Assembly: GCA_003339415.1 (NCBI GenBank)
Contig: PDHQ01000145.1
Span: 22,467 to 86,466, forward strand
Direction of reading: 5' to 3'
Length of the DNA stretch: 64,000 nucleotides
Origin: Ophiocordyceps camponoti-saundersi (nom. inval.)
Lineage: Eukaryota; Ascomycota; Sordariomycetes; Hypocreales; Ophiocordycipitaceae
Position numbers and translations under genes: made by a program. Position 1 is the first letter of the stretch; each line of letters begins with the position of its first letter. This document shows positions 23,689-36,900 of this stretch, piece by piece. Under the pieces are notes generated by a model that had not been told where the DNA came from, searched no databases, and saw only the letters and a program-made list of their open reading frames with translations.

Positions 23689-23732
23689 TTAGGAAGCTTT
23701 CCTAATTAGGAAGCTTTCCTAATTAGGAAATT
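23689..23732. repeat. Three tandem palindromic units AGCTTTCCTAATTAGGA
   Basis: Each unit is self-complementary (TTCCTAATTAGGAA core). It lies in the 3' UTR of B2; B1 has two diverged units at 16808-16860. It could form cruciform or hairpin RNA near the LINE 3' end. Confidence 0.85.
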
Positions 23733-26699
23733 ATTTATATAAATTAGTAACTTAAAGCTTAAAAGTATATAAAAAAGGGAGTAGTTATTTTACTAATATA
23801 GTTAAGGTAATTATATATTATTATATTTTAATTAATTAAACAGCTTTCTAGTTTTATATTAGTTTATAGCTAACTTATACTAAGAGTAAAATACCCCTTA
23901 TATATAACTCTTTAAAAGATATTTTATATTATAAGTATATTAGGTAGCTAATTAATAAAGGTAAACTTTATTAGGTATAAAAGAGTAAGTTTTAAAGTTT
24001 CTTACCTTAGTATATACTTATAATTACTAGTATTTAAACTAAACTAGTTAAGTATAGTATTTAAAAATATATAAATAATTATATAAAATATAAAGCGATT
24101 AAAAATTCTATTATAAAGGAAGCTATTTATATAGCGGTAAAAGTAGCTTAATAGCTAAGCTTTAGTTATAATACTTAGATAATAAGTAATAACTTACTTT
24201 ATATAAAGTTTACGGTAAGTTTTATAATAATAAAAATAATAGAAAAATATAATTTAATATATTAATAAAACCCGCGTTATTATATATCGTAATAATACTT
24301 ATATTAATTAAGTTATTTAAGCGGCTACTAGCTATATACCGCTTTAAGGTTTATAGCCCCTTACTATTAGTAAGGACTTTATTATTAAAGTAACTAAGGG
24401 CTTATTTAATATTAACTAACTTATTATAGCTATATTAGCTTAAATATAAAATAGCGTATTTCTTATATTTAAGCTATTAACTTTTTTAAATAAATAAATA
24501 AAAAGTTACGCTATATTTACTACGCTATTAAAAATAAGGCGGGGTTATAAGAAATATTATCTCTTTATAATTATTCTTTTATTTTATACTCTTTATCTCT
24601 TATTATTAAGGCTACTACCGCTATTATACTTATTAAATCTAAGTTAAAGCTTAATAAGCTTAGTAAAATAAAGCTAGCCTTTATTAAGCTTAAGTCTGCC
24701 CCTATTATTAAAAAGAACGCTATTAGCGCTAATAGCGTAACTGCGCCGCCTTTAACTAAGGAGCTTTTCATCCTAGTTTAAAATAATCTAAATAATAATA
24801 TACTTAAAAATAAAAACTACGCGACCCTAGCTAGTAACTATATTATATCCGCTAAAAAGCTTACGGTTAAAAAAAGGTAGGAGCTTATAGTTAAAAAAAA
24901 TATAAGTTAATTACTTTAAGTTATACTTATAATTATAATTATAGTTACGGCTATAGCTATAGCTATAGCTATAATATTAACGGATATACTTATACTTTAC
25001 GCGGTTAAATTAGTTTTTTATATATAGTTAGTAGTTTAAATTTAAAGCTAAGTAAGCGGTTAATAAAATAAATAATATAAGTTTATTACTATATTATAAC
25101 TATTATATATTTATCTTCGGACTAAAGTCCCCTTTCTCCTTTATATTATTAAGTAAAAATATAAAGTTAAACTAGTAAAGTCTTTTTAATAAAAAAACTA
25201 ATATATAAGTTATATAGTAAATTAAAAGTTATTAAGTACTTTAATAAGATCTCTCTAATTATATATTAATTACTAGTTAGTATTAAGTAAAAGCTTATTA
25301 CTATAAGTAAAGGTATAATTAAGAAAAATATATATAATTATTTTATTATTACTATTATATAAGTATTATTTTAATATTACCTTAAGTACTTTATATACTT
25401 AAAGGAAAAAGTTAAGTTTAATATAACCGGTTTTAAGTTATATAAATACTATATTAATAAACTTAGGAAATCTTTTATATATATATAAGGCGGACCTAGC
25501 CTTATATTATAGTAGCTTATTTATAAGGTAGCTATAGAACTATTTATACTTTTTAAGCTTATTTTCCTAAGAGTATTATAAAAGAAGCTACTTATTATAA
25601 AAATAAATATTAAAGTTATATTATATATAACCCGCTACTAGCTTAGGGCTAGTTTATATTATATAAAATATTTTTAAGTTTTATAATATTTTATATTTCC
25701 TTTAATAAGGGCCTCCCTTATATTTATAATATACTTACTTAGCTATTTTCTTTACTACGGTATAGATAAGATTTATTATTTTAATTTACTATAAGTAATT
25801 ATATATTTATATTATATAATATATAAGGTAAAAGTTTAAAAGTAAGATAAAAGCTTTAGCTTTACTATAATAAATAAAGGTAGCTTTATAAGCTCTAATA
25901 ATAACTTTTAGGTATTTAAATTATTTAGTAGCGAGCGCTTTTATAATAAAGCTATATAGCTTCCCCTTTAGCTATATTAGTAAAGTAAGTTAAAATATGC
26001 TAAATATAATAGCTAACCTAATAGCTTTAATATAAATTCCCTTTATTATAAATAAAGTATAATCTTATATTAATATATTAATCTTAGTAAAAGCTAGGTA
26101 TTAGCGCTTAAGCTTAGCTAGAAGTTTAAAAAAATAAGATTTTTATTATAATTTATAATAAAGCTAAATACTTAAAAGTTATATTTTATATATTAGCTAT
26201 ATTATCTTAGCTCTAAGCTAGAGTTTAGTTATATTTATATATTTAGCTTTTATAAAATATATTAACTTACTTTTTACTAATTAGAATATTATTTTATATT
26301 TTATAGCTTATTATTTATAAATTTGCTAAGCGCGATAAAGTTAAAAAAATACCTAAGCTTTATTATATTTAATATTAAGAATATTAATATTATTTATAAA
26401 TCTTATTATAAGAAGGCTTATTATTAAGTTAAGGCGTTAGTATAATAATAATATATATAATAAGAAAAGAACTAATAATATAGGGGACTTTTAAGGAACC
26501 CCTTATTAAATTAAAAAAGTATTACTTAGCTAATAGTTGAATTTTAGTATTAAGGTTTAGCTAATAAGGTATAATTAGATATATATTATAACTTATTTAA
26601 GAAAGCTTAAATAGTTTATAATAATAATTAGCTTATTATAAAAAATATAATTAAAAGCCTTAGTAAGGTTTAAAAGTAAAAATAAGGTAATACTACTTT

Positions 26700-27110
26700 A
26701 TATAATAAAGTTATAAAATAATTATATATAATAAATAATTATAAGGTTATGTAAGTATTATAAAGCTATTATAACTTAATACTAAAACTAGTTAGAAAGT
26801 ATATAATATATTTCCGGTTATAATAAAGTAGTTAGATATAGAAAGCAAGTCCTTAAACTATGCTAAGGTCCTAGATAAGACCCCGGGAGCTATAGTTTAT
26901 ATCGCGAGGAGTTTACCTCTAAGTTATAATCTCCTCGTATATAGTTCGTAATAGTTTCTAATATTATAATTTAGTAAAAATTAGCTTTACTCTTAATATA
27001 ACTCTTAAAGTGAACCCTTGTTATCTATACTTATATACTCTTCTTTACCTTTTCTAACCTAATTATCGCTATCTCTCTTCCTTAGTTTACCTTATATAAG
27101 TTTTCTTTAT
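26700..27110. other. Extra segment in LINE B2 not seen in B1
   Basis: Between the parts of B2 matching B1 at about 19800 and 19825 there are about 400 bp without a counterpart in B1. They have relatively many CpA/TpG (GTAAGTATTATAAAG..., TGAACCCTTGTTATC near 27010) and a GC block, GACCCCGGGAGC, near 26880. It looks like a small late insertion that escaped strong RIP, possibly a solo LTR or short retroposon. No second copy is in the window and I could not fix a TSD. Confidence 0.45.
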
Positions 27111-27386
27111 ACTTTAATCTTAAATTATTTTAATAGTTTTAATAAATATAAAAACTATTATATTTCTAAAGCGTTATAGCTTATTATATATCTAGCTATT
27201 TAAGAGGATACTTACTGCTTTTATTATAAAAAAGACCTTTCTAGCAATAATTATTTTTAAAACTTTTCTTATTATATTAAAAAGTAAAATTAGTTTATAT
27301 TTACTTAAGGTATAATATATAGCTAATAGTTTACTTACTTTTTAGATAACTATAATATTTAAAGTTTAAAATTATAATAGGAAATA

Positions 27387-27990
27387 TAATATACGCTTAT
27401 ATATATAATCTACTAGTAGTTATATATACTAGGCTAGCTATTAGATATAGTATATAGGAAAGGAAGATAAGCTAGCTACTAATCGTAAGATTATAGAATA
27501 GCTACTATAAAAAGTATAAGTATAGGTAAAAGTTTTTTAAAAATTAAAATAATAACTATAAAAGAATCTAAATTACTACCTAAAGGAATATTAAGCTAAT
27601 TATATAGCTAGGAGCTTAAGGAAGATTTCCTAGTATAATCCTAAAAGTATTTACTTAAGGGGATTTCACGGTAATTTTTAAGTATATTAGTAAAATAAAG
27701 ATTTCTTAGTACGCGGTAATTTCCTAATATACGGGGATTTCTTAGTAAAATCCGGAGATTTCTAAAAGTATATTTTAATACTAGATTCTACTAAAAATCT
27801 TAGTAAAATCTTAAAAGTTATTATAGAGAAATCCTAAGAGGAAATCCTAGTAATTTCTTAAGCGTAAAGGTAATAAAATTTCTAAGGGAAATCTAAGTAA
27901 AATCCTAAGGCGGGAAATCCTAGGAAATCTTAGGGAAATATTATAAGAGGTTAGGCGATTTATAGGGGTATTATTATATATCCCGTATTA
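27387..27990 (-). repeat. Left LTR of C2 (3' LTR in element sense)
   Basis: 604 bp, the same length as the right LTR (44270-44873), starting TAATATACGC and ending CCCGTATTA. It contains many short GGAAATCCTA / GATTTCCTAGTA motifs. The 5-bp TSD AAATA is at 27382-27386 and 44874-44878. The strip just inside (ACTCCCCGGGCTGG) is read in reverse as CCAGCCCGGGGAGT, a purine-ended tract that could be the polypurine tract. That agrees with minus-strand coding. Confidence 0.92.
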
Positions 27991-30900
27991 ACTCCCCGGG
28001 CTGGAAAAGAATTCTAATAGCTTTATTAACTCCCTATTTTACTTTAGAAACTATTATTATACTTAAAAGCTTTTTCTATATTAACTCTAATAACTATATT
28101 TATTTATAAATTAAGAAATATTATTAGGGATCTATATATAAAGAACTAAATTAATCTATATAATATAAAAAGGAAATAAAAAAATAAGATAAGAATAATA
28201 AAGGAGAATTATAATATATATTAGATATATATAGAAAAATATACGTTACGGTAAAAGGTATCGTAATACTAAGAAAGAAAAATAGGAATAATAAGGACGT
28301 AACGTAAAAATAAACTAAAGAAATAGAATAAAGGAAAATATCTTACTATCCTTATTATATAAACTAGCGCCTATAATAATATAAGAGCAAATACGGATAA
28401 TCTTACCGTAACTAATATAAAAGATATAGTTTATAGCTTTAAGTATAGTATACCTTACAAAGATAGAGGCGTTTAAGATATTATAAATAGTAATAAGGTT
28501 AACTATATTACGGATAATTATACTTATCTTTAAGCGTATATCGCGAGCAGTTTATAATAAATAAGCTTTATATAGCTTTCTTATTATAGCTAATATTCTT
28601 TCTTTATTTATAGCGTATAGAGTATAGGATAAATAATATATAACTAGTATTATATTATAAAAATATTAAAAAATAATACTAAAAGTATATTAATCTATAA
28701 GGTTCTTACTTAAGCTTAGTAAATATAATAGTTATTACTTATTAATAGTAATTACTTAGAGATTTATTACTTATTAATAGTAAAATAAATATAAAGACCG
28801 TTACGTATTAATAGTTAAATAGTATAACGCGTGCTTTCCGTGTAAAGCGCGTTATTAATTTCTACTATAGTTTATACTAGCGCTATATAGAGAGCTAAGG
28901 AGTACCTTAGTCTATTATTATATTAACGAAAAGGTCTACGTTAATAGGTTTAATAATCGTAGTATATTTAGTATTATTAGAGGGTTTAACTAATTAGCTT
29001 ATCTAACTATATAGCTTTTTCGTAACGTTATTAGGAGCTATCTTAACTAAATCTAGGATATTAAAAACTAGAATATTACTAAAGTTTAGAGTTATTTTAT
29101 TTCTAATAATATCGCTCTAAGCTAATAAAAGTATATAATTAATAATAATAGCTAGTAATAACGTAACGATATTTTCGCTAAGTAGATACGTTTATTCTCT
29201 TATATAAATATATAAGTCCTAATAATTTCTCTTATAAAATTTTAAAATCTTCCCTAAATTATTAAGCGTAGATTTCTTATTAATAAATATAGTAACTTTA
29301 TTAATATTAATTAATATATTCTTAAGAGCGGGAGTATTAAGTAAGATAAGTATAAGAATAAAGAAATTAATAACCTATTCGTTACTAATATTAAATATTT
29401 TCGCTATATAACTTAAGCTAAGAGAAGTATTATATTTAGCGAGGCACTTATTAAAATATATTATTTAAATTAGGGCGATATTTATATTTTAGAATACTAA
29501 AGCTTACTTATTATAATATATTACGAAAAAAGTAAGCGAGTATTTAATAACCTAAACTAAACTATTATAATAAGTTACTAAGAAGTTATTATTAGCTTTT
29601 TTAATATTTTTAGCTTTTAAAACTTCTTAAAACTAAATAATAGTTTTAAAAATAGTTATAGGAGTTATAAGTTACTAAAAAGTAGAATAAATTTACTTAT
29701 TAAAGGTTCTAAGTATATTTTATTAAGTAAAAGTAAGAGGAATAATAGATCGCCTTATTAGAGATTTACTAAAAATAGGAGTTATTTCCTTAACCTTAGT
29801 CTCCTTTTTTATAGCTACTAATATTATTCGTTTTATCTTATTAAGGTAATCGGTATATAAGATAATAGCTAGGATTCTTTTAATCTCCTCTAACTTTTCT
29901 AAATCCTAATAAACTTACCTACTAACTAAGCCCTTAATATAATCTTTTATAATTTCTAATAGCGCGTATACGCTATAGTAATTTTTTCTAAGTTATTCGG
30001 ATTATAAAAAGATATTTCCTTTAATATTAGTAAGAGAATATAATAGCGGGGGGCGGCTATAGTTTCTTATTAGGGTAGCCGGTATTTTAAAAGTAAAGCT
30101 AGCGGTAGAAAAAGATACCGTGGTAATTTATCGAGTAGAATATTTAAGCGCTATAACTTTAAAAACTTTAGGTAAGGAATAGTTAGAGCTAGAGTATTTA
30201 TTATCTAAAAGTAAGTACTTAAAATTATAATCTTTATCGTTAGGGAGTTATTCTCTATTAGCTTATCTTTTTACTTTCTTATTAATATAATAAATATAAC
30301 TATCTAACTTACTAAAAGATAGATTATAGCTTTTTACTTAAAGTACCTATTTCTAAGCGATAAATATTATATAGTTATTTAATTTCTAGTTATTAAATTT
30401 ATAAGTAAGTAATTTAAATAAATACTAAAGTTTAGCGAGGTTTCTAAATAGCTAAATAGCTTTCTTAAAGCTTTTATATATAAGTGCTAAGGGAGTGTAA
30501 ATTAGCTATTTATAAAATAGCTTATAATAGGTTTTATCGCGAAAACGATAAGGATTATTATAAGGTAGATTAATCTTAAGTATAAAAAAAGGAAATAATA
30601 TAATAATAATAAAAGGAATTAGAAAATAAAAGGGAATAATTATAAAAAGAATAAATATAATATATAAGAAAAATATAATAAAGATAGGAAATATAAAGGG
30701 GGATAATAGAAGATAAATAAAAAAGAGAAAAGGTAAGAGAGAGAAAGGTAGGAAAATAAAAGGAAATCTAGTATAAATAGTAACGTATTAGGTTTATTAT
30801 TTCCTAGAGATTTTACGCGTTTATTACTAAGTAACTCGTTTACCTTATTCTAATAGCTAGTACTTTTTAAAAGTATTTATATATTTTTTCCTAGTAATAT

Positions 30901-31129
30901 CTAGCTAGGTTTCTAACTTATCCTTTTTTTTTAAATTCTTTAATTATCTTCTTTTATTAGAAATCTTTTTTAGCTACTTATTAATTATTATTATTCGGGT
31001 ATCTTTTCTAATATATAAGATACTTTATTTAAGTAATACCTTATCTTTTTTTAACTTTTCTCCTATTAAGGATTTATTCGATTTTATAATTATTAGTATT
31101 AAGCTTAGGGCTAGGTTATTCTCTTAAAG

Positions 31130-31420
31130 CGTTAGCTAATTAAAGTTATATAACTAATATAATAAGATAGATATTTATAAAATTATCGAGATCTAATTAA
31201 TAAGCTAAATAGCTAATTTATTTAATTACGCGAAAGGGCCTAGTTTACTATTCTAAAAACTTCGTAACTTATCTATTAGGAATAAAATATCCTTTCCTAA
31301 GTTTTAGCTAAACCTAATCGCTAAGCTTAAACTTAAGCTTCTAATATTTCTTATTATAATATTATTTTATTATAGCTTAGGCGTAAATAATAAAGATAAC
31401 TACTTTATCTTTTAATATTT
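31130..31420 (-). pseudogene. C2 integrase C-terminal (GPY/F) module
   Basis: The minus-strand frame reads a long helix ending YYNKKY, then KLRKGYFIP, then TRPFRVIK, then SYLAY-LDL. This is the order seen in Ty3/gypsy integrases between the DDE core and the element end (a YDKRH-like, GDxVYL-like, GPFxV-like and YxLxLP-like series). The residue changes and stops are of the RIP type. Confidence 0.7.
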
Positions 31421-33329
31421 CTTAAAATTTAAGAGAAACTTAATTACTTAGATAATAGAGACTATCGTTTATCTAGAATCTAGTAAGTAACTTACTTAGC
31501 GTAGTTTTAATAACTAAGGAAAAGGAGTTATTAAGAGAAAATTAAAAAGCTAGTAAAGCGTTAATTTATCGCTTTATTAGGAAATTAATAGTAAAAAATC
31601 TAAGAGCGATTTCGATAATTTAGTTTTATTTTTTAGATAAATTATTAGTTTAGAGGTAATATATAATTAATATTAGGAGTTTAGTACTAAAAGTAAACTA
31701 TAAAGTTTTTTAAAGCTTAAATATAAATTTCGGATCTTAATTAGAGATAATTTACTTTAGGAGTCCTTAATTATAATAAGTAAGCTTATAATATAGCTAC
31801 TAAGCTTATTTTTCGGTAATAAAGTAATTATATCTAAAAGTTAAAATATATATTTTTAAGAACTTATCGGTAATAATAAGAAAGGTATTATAGAATTTTC
31901 TTTTAAGTTTAAACTAAGGTAAGTTTTCCGAAAAGATTAAAGGGAGTTTAATAATAAAATTTATTACGATTATATAAAAGGGAATTACTAAAGAATAAAT
32001 CGGAATTATTTCCCTAAAAGGAGGCTATCTATTAGTTTAATTACGTTTATAAATATTATATTTATCTATAAAATTATTAATCTTTTTCTTTAGTTAAGAA
32101 ATAATAAAATTAAAGGAGAGTTTAGCTTATATATATTTTTAATTAATATAAAATTTACGAAAATAATACTTAGAAATAATTTTTTTAGCGTAATTTTTAG
32201 GAATATAAAGTTATCGTTAACTATTAATATTTTTAAAATATAATAAGCTATTTGCTCGGATAAAAGGGAGTCTTTTCTAAGAGTTTTTATCTCCGAGTTA
32301 CTCTAAGATTTTAGATTATTATATATTAAAAAGATATTTTTCGGAAATCTTATATTAGAAAGCGTTATTAAAAATAGCTTTTAAGAAAATAAGTATATAG
32401 TCTTAGTTAATATAATCCTCCTAGATATCCTTAAATTCTCCTTATCTTTTTTCTAAGATTACTTTTAAAAGGAGGCGTAAGAAAGAGTTTATAAGAATAT
32501 TAAAAATACTTAGGATATATCGGACTTTAAAAAAGTATTAACTTAGAAACTAAAAAATAAGAGTAAAGTAATTATTACTCCTTATACTAATAATAAAAAA
32601 AAGTTTATTTTATAATTATTAAAATTATAATATAATTTATAAAAATTATAATTTTTAGTTTCTAAGTTTTAATTAAATAAGTCCGGAGTTTATAATAAGC
32701 TTATACTAAGTAAGAGATCTTAAGTTTAGTTAGCTAATATTTAGTTTTAGCTAGTTTAAGGGTATAACTAAAATAATAAATAGGTTTAATAAATTACTAA
32801 AGCGAAGCTAAAGATAATTTCTAAGATTTCTTATTATCGATATAGAAAAGATAAGCTATAAAACTATTCTCCTAAAAAATATCGATTTATAAAAAAAGTT
32901 AATAATTAGAAAAGAACTAACTAAGAGTAGCGTTATTATAAAGGGTATTAGTAATATTATTAAAATAGTCGGTTTTTTCCTTTATTAAGATAATCTTAAA
33001 TTAGGAGGTAAAAGTATTTCTTTTCGGTTTAGTAATAGGTGCTTTATTTTCCTATCTTTCTCGGAATATTACTATTTTATATTTCTAAAAAAGGTTAATT
33101 CGTTATATAAAATAAGGAATAAGATATTTTATTTATCTAACTAATCTAATTTACTACTTAAAATATTATAAGGTATTAAGAAACTTAATATTTTATAAGG
33201 CTTTTACCTAAGATTAAGTATTTATTAGTATAAATTTATTAATATAATACTTTAATATTTTTATAAATAAATAATAATAAAATAATTTAAAAGCGGAGAG
33301 GGAAAGATTTATATTAATAAAAAGATTAA

Positions 33330-33760
33330 ATATAGTAAATAGATACTTAATATAATTTTCTTAAAAGTCGGAGAAGATTACTATATTATCGATATATCTA
33401 ATAGCGTATATTTTATATAGTTAGAGAATATAATTAACGAATCTTTATATATAAGTAGGCGAATTTTTATACCTTATAAAAGCGACTATAGCCCTTTTTA
33501 ATTTATAATAGGAAATAATTATAAACTACTCTTAGTAATTTAGATAGATAAGAAACTAATAGAAAAAGCTTTAAGTATTAATAGTAAAAATAACTTTTTT
33601 ACTTACTAATTTATAAATTATATCTTAAGGGAGAGGTATTAGATATATATCGGAAACGGCTACGCTATTTAAAGCTTATAAGTTATTAATAATATATAGT
33701 TTACCTTTTCTCTAAATAATAAAATATAAGCTAGTAAAAGGTAAAGCTTTAAGCGCTTAT
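33330..33760 (-). pseudogene. C2 reverse transcriptase segment
   Basis: The minus-strand frame includes a block like the IDL/xSFYQ region, then VAFIRYKNSPTYIQRFV, then YIDNIVIFS. The first part is also preserved in C1 (12864-13058). Known Ty3/gypsy RTs have F(V)DDIVIFS at this place, so the second catalytic Asp of the pair is lost by RIP. Confidence 0.75.
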
Positions 33761-34110
33761 TCTATTTTACCTTATAAATATATATTATTATACTTTTTAT
33801 TAAGGAAATCCTAATTAAGTTTATTTAGTAAATAGGGACGTAAACTAAGTTTCTTCTTATACTAATTATCGATAAGGGGGATTTTTAGATATTACTCGGG
33901 GGGCAGATTAATTAGTCTAATATCTTCTTAAAGTTTCGGAAAGGAATCGTAAAGTTATTTTACTTTTCCGGATAACTAAGGATTTAGTATATAGATTTTA
34001 ATACCGTATTCTCCTTTAATTTCTAAGATATTAGGTATCTTAGAGATACTTAACTAATAAGGTTAACTTAGATCTAAGATATTAATAGGAGGTAAGTTAA
34101 TATTAGTTTC

Positions 34111-34411
34111 TATTAGATATTGTCTCTCTATACCCTTTTATATATACTATACGATATATATATAGAGAATAGCACGGATATAGGGAAGCCTCTAACGAAA
34201 TATATATTACTACCTAAGTTATACCTCGTATAACTTAGGAGGTAGGAGGTAGCTTAGATAAGAAGAAAGGGAGTATAGAAGTAAAATATTATCTAGCTAT
34301 ATAGCTGCTCTTCCTCGTACGATAAAGGAAAGGTATCTATCTCTAATTATACTTAATTTAAGTTACTTTTACTTTCTCTTACTTATACGTATATATAAAG
34401 ATTACTTAATA
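34111..34411 (+). repeat. Left (5') LTR of Ty1/copia element D
   Basis: 301 bp, the same length as the right LTR (41114-41414). It starts TATTAGATATTG and ends TACTTAATA, RIP-altered TG...CA ends. The exact 5-bp TSD GTTTC is at 34106-34110 and 41415-41419. It includes TATACGATATATATATAG and a GGAGGTAGGAGGTAGC repeat. The left copy keeps a little more TG than the right one. Confidence 0.93.
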
Positions 34412-36900
34412 TTAATTAATAGTTATACTAGTTATTATTAATTAATTATAAATTAGCTAAAATAATAAGATAGGTACTATATAATACCGAAAAGCCCCTA
34501 TGCCTGCTATTAACCGATACTTATACTTTTACCTTACTTTTTAATATTAGTTCCTACTAAAAAGCTATTTTTGCCCGGTGCTACTATTAAAACTAAAAGA
34601 TTAAGATAATATACGATACCTATTAATAATAAAGTCTTTACCGAAGAGCTATATTTAGCCCGGTATTTTTTACTAGTTATACGATATTACCTTTAATAGC
34701 GTTCTAGAAATATAATAACGATAATATAGCTTCTATAACTTTAGAAGTTAAATAGGAAATAGTAAATACGTTAACTATAATAACGGTAATAAATAAAACT
34801 TTAGCTTTATATAACGAGATAATAAAAGGAAGCGAAGTTAACCTTTATATCTAAACTTAAAGCACGAACCCGCTTTATTAAGATATATAACCTAACTTTA
34901 TATAACCTCCCGATAAGGTCGAATTAATAACGTTTATTACTTAGTAGATATATAATATTATTTACTTTAACCTTTATAAGGAAAACCTTCTTTATATAAT
35001 CTAATCGGAACTTTAAAAATAGACTTACTACTAGCTAAAATATATCTACTATATATTCTTAAAAGAACTAACTTAAATTATAGTTATATAATATATCCTA
35101 CTTATTAGAAATAGTATATTAATTAAACGCTTTATATAACTCCTTAAGACTAAACTAAAAGACGTTTTACCCCCTTACTTATAAGAAGCCCTTTTTATAT
35201 AGTTAGATTACCCCCTCTTTTCCGAACTAACTTTTCTAGATTATATAATATAAATTTTATACTTAGTATAGCCCCCTAAATTAAGATATATCTTAATATA
35301 GCTATTACGAAATATCTTAGCTAAACCCCTACTTCGTACGACTTATATATAAAAGTTAACTACTTTATATAACTTAAATATATAGCTACCTTTAGTAACC
35401 TTAACTTAAACCCTCCCGGAACTAATAAATTAAGCCTTAATAAGTATCGTATAAGTTTATATACTATTACTAATATAAAAAGTAGTAAATAAACTAATCT
35501 CCCTAGATAAGGTTACCGCTTTCCTTAAGAGTTAGTAAAAAGATTAGAATTATATAGGGCGGCTATATAATATATTAATCGATAAGGCTAGGATTTTTAT
35601 TAGCTATTACTCCTATATTAATATAACGGAAGATTAATTTTACGCTATTTTTCTAGATATTTTTTAGATAAAGCTTAAAACTATTATTTATATTTTATCG
35701 GATCGGATAAATAATAAAATAAAATTTATACTTTCTTAGATATATACTTTAATATTTATACGAACTATTTATTATATTAGATAAATTAGACTACTTTTTC
35801 TTTTAATATCGTACGATAAGAAAACCTTAATAAAACTATAATAAATTTACTTAATACCCTTTTTAATAAACTTCGACTTATTTAATAAGCTTTTAAACCT
35901 AACTATTAAGGAGAAAAGTAACTTCTTACTATTATTATATAAGCTTATCGTAGCGTTCTAAAATTCGAATTAGCTATAATATTCTAAGATATATCGTATA
36001 AAATATTTATTAATCGCCTTTATTTCTCTCTTACTATCGCTATAAATAAAACTACTAATTAGTTCTTTATCGAATAACGCTACCTTAATTATAATAAGTA
36101 TTATACGAACCTTAGATAATCTTCTTTTACTCCCTGCTAATAATAATCGCCCCCTATATAACGTTTTTCCTTATAGCGACGCTAGTTCTAACCTTATATA
36201 ATATAAAAATACTTCGTATATAAAAAAAAAGATATTAGTTTATAAACTATAAGTTAGATAATATCTAACGCGTATATAAGTAATATTTTACTAATTATAA
36301 AGAAATTAGCTAGGAACTCCTTATAGAGGAAGAATTTAGCGTATTCCTCTTATTATACGAAAATTTTAATAAATAAAATTCCTAGTTTTTATAATTATAT
36401 AACGAAGACTTAGATATTAAAAAAGAAATCGTTAGTAGCGAAAACGCGGTTTTATTTTTTATTATAGCGGCCTATATATACCGCCTTACTAGCGATAATA
36501 TCTACTAACTAAAGGCCTTAACGGTTCCCGCGAAATAATTCCTCCTTTTTAATATATATTATATAACGTATTAAGGCGAGCTTTAAAATATAGGAGCTAC
36601 GTAAATCTTAACTATAGGTAAATTATAAGTAGAAGCTTATATCCGGGAATACCCTTATATAACTATTAACTAGACCCTAACTAAAAATATAATCTATTTT
36701 AGCTTCTTAAAACTTACTAAGCTAATCGGAATTATTATTATACGAAACCCCTTTAGTAAAGTCCTTTACTATATTCTTAATATTTCTACCCCGTTCCTTT
36801 TCTATCTTAAAAATATAGACCGCTTTCGTGCTTTCTATAATAATATAAAGAATATTATCGTATAATATAATAGTATAATAGTTCCTATTATTAGGAAATA
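34412..36900 (+). pseudogene. Element D internal region, gag side
   Basis: Plus-strand region between the 5' LTR and the pol motifs. Long frames broken mainly by TAA/TAG can be followed, for example over 34870-36200, but I see no diagnostic motif and do not name domains. Position alone implies gag, protease and the start of integrase in a copia element. CpG is common (CGAA, ACGA), CpA absent. Confidence 0.55.

Larger units (their letters stand above)
23558..27386 (-). mobile_element. LINE B2, piece 2
   Basis: Collinear with B1 from about 16640 to 20085, with heavier RIP. It holds the 3' UTR, the opposite-strand region and the C-terminal ORF2 part. The CCHC-like motif region lies near 25310-25400 and is further eroded. 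It ends exactly at AAATA (27382-27386), the TSD of element C2; B1 reads straight through here (GAAATAGCCGC near 20083). It includes a stretch (about 26700-27110) that is absent from B1 and has no match here. Confidence 0.8.
27991..34110 (-). pseudogene. C2 internal region, left part: INT, RT and a 3-kb 3' extension
   Basis: Ty3-type pol on the minus strand. RT: 33330-33760, with a segment reading YIDNIVIFS at 33371-33396, which is the YIDD active site with Asp to Asn. Integrase C-terminal GPY/F-like module: about 31130-31420, with blocks GYFIP, RPFRVIK and YQ/YLAY-LD typical of gypsy integrases. Beyond INT, 27991-31100 holds about 3.1 kb more than a standard Ty3 element needs, without a recognised domain. 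Stops are frequent (Gln/Trp codons). C2 without D is about 10.2 kb. GTTTC at 34106-34110 is the left TSD of element D. Confidence 0.75.

Noticed and set aside
24571..24771. 66-codon ATG-to-stop frame on the minus strand, rich in Leu/Ile, looking like a small membrane protein
   Set aside because: It lies in the 3' UTR area of RIP-damaged LINE B2. The homologous place in B1 (about 17690-17890) has stops in this frame and differs in sequence, and there is no sign of selection. The hydrophobicity follows from AT-rich codons.
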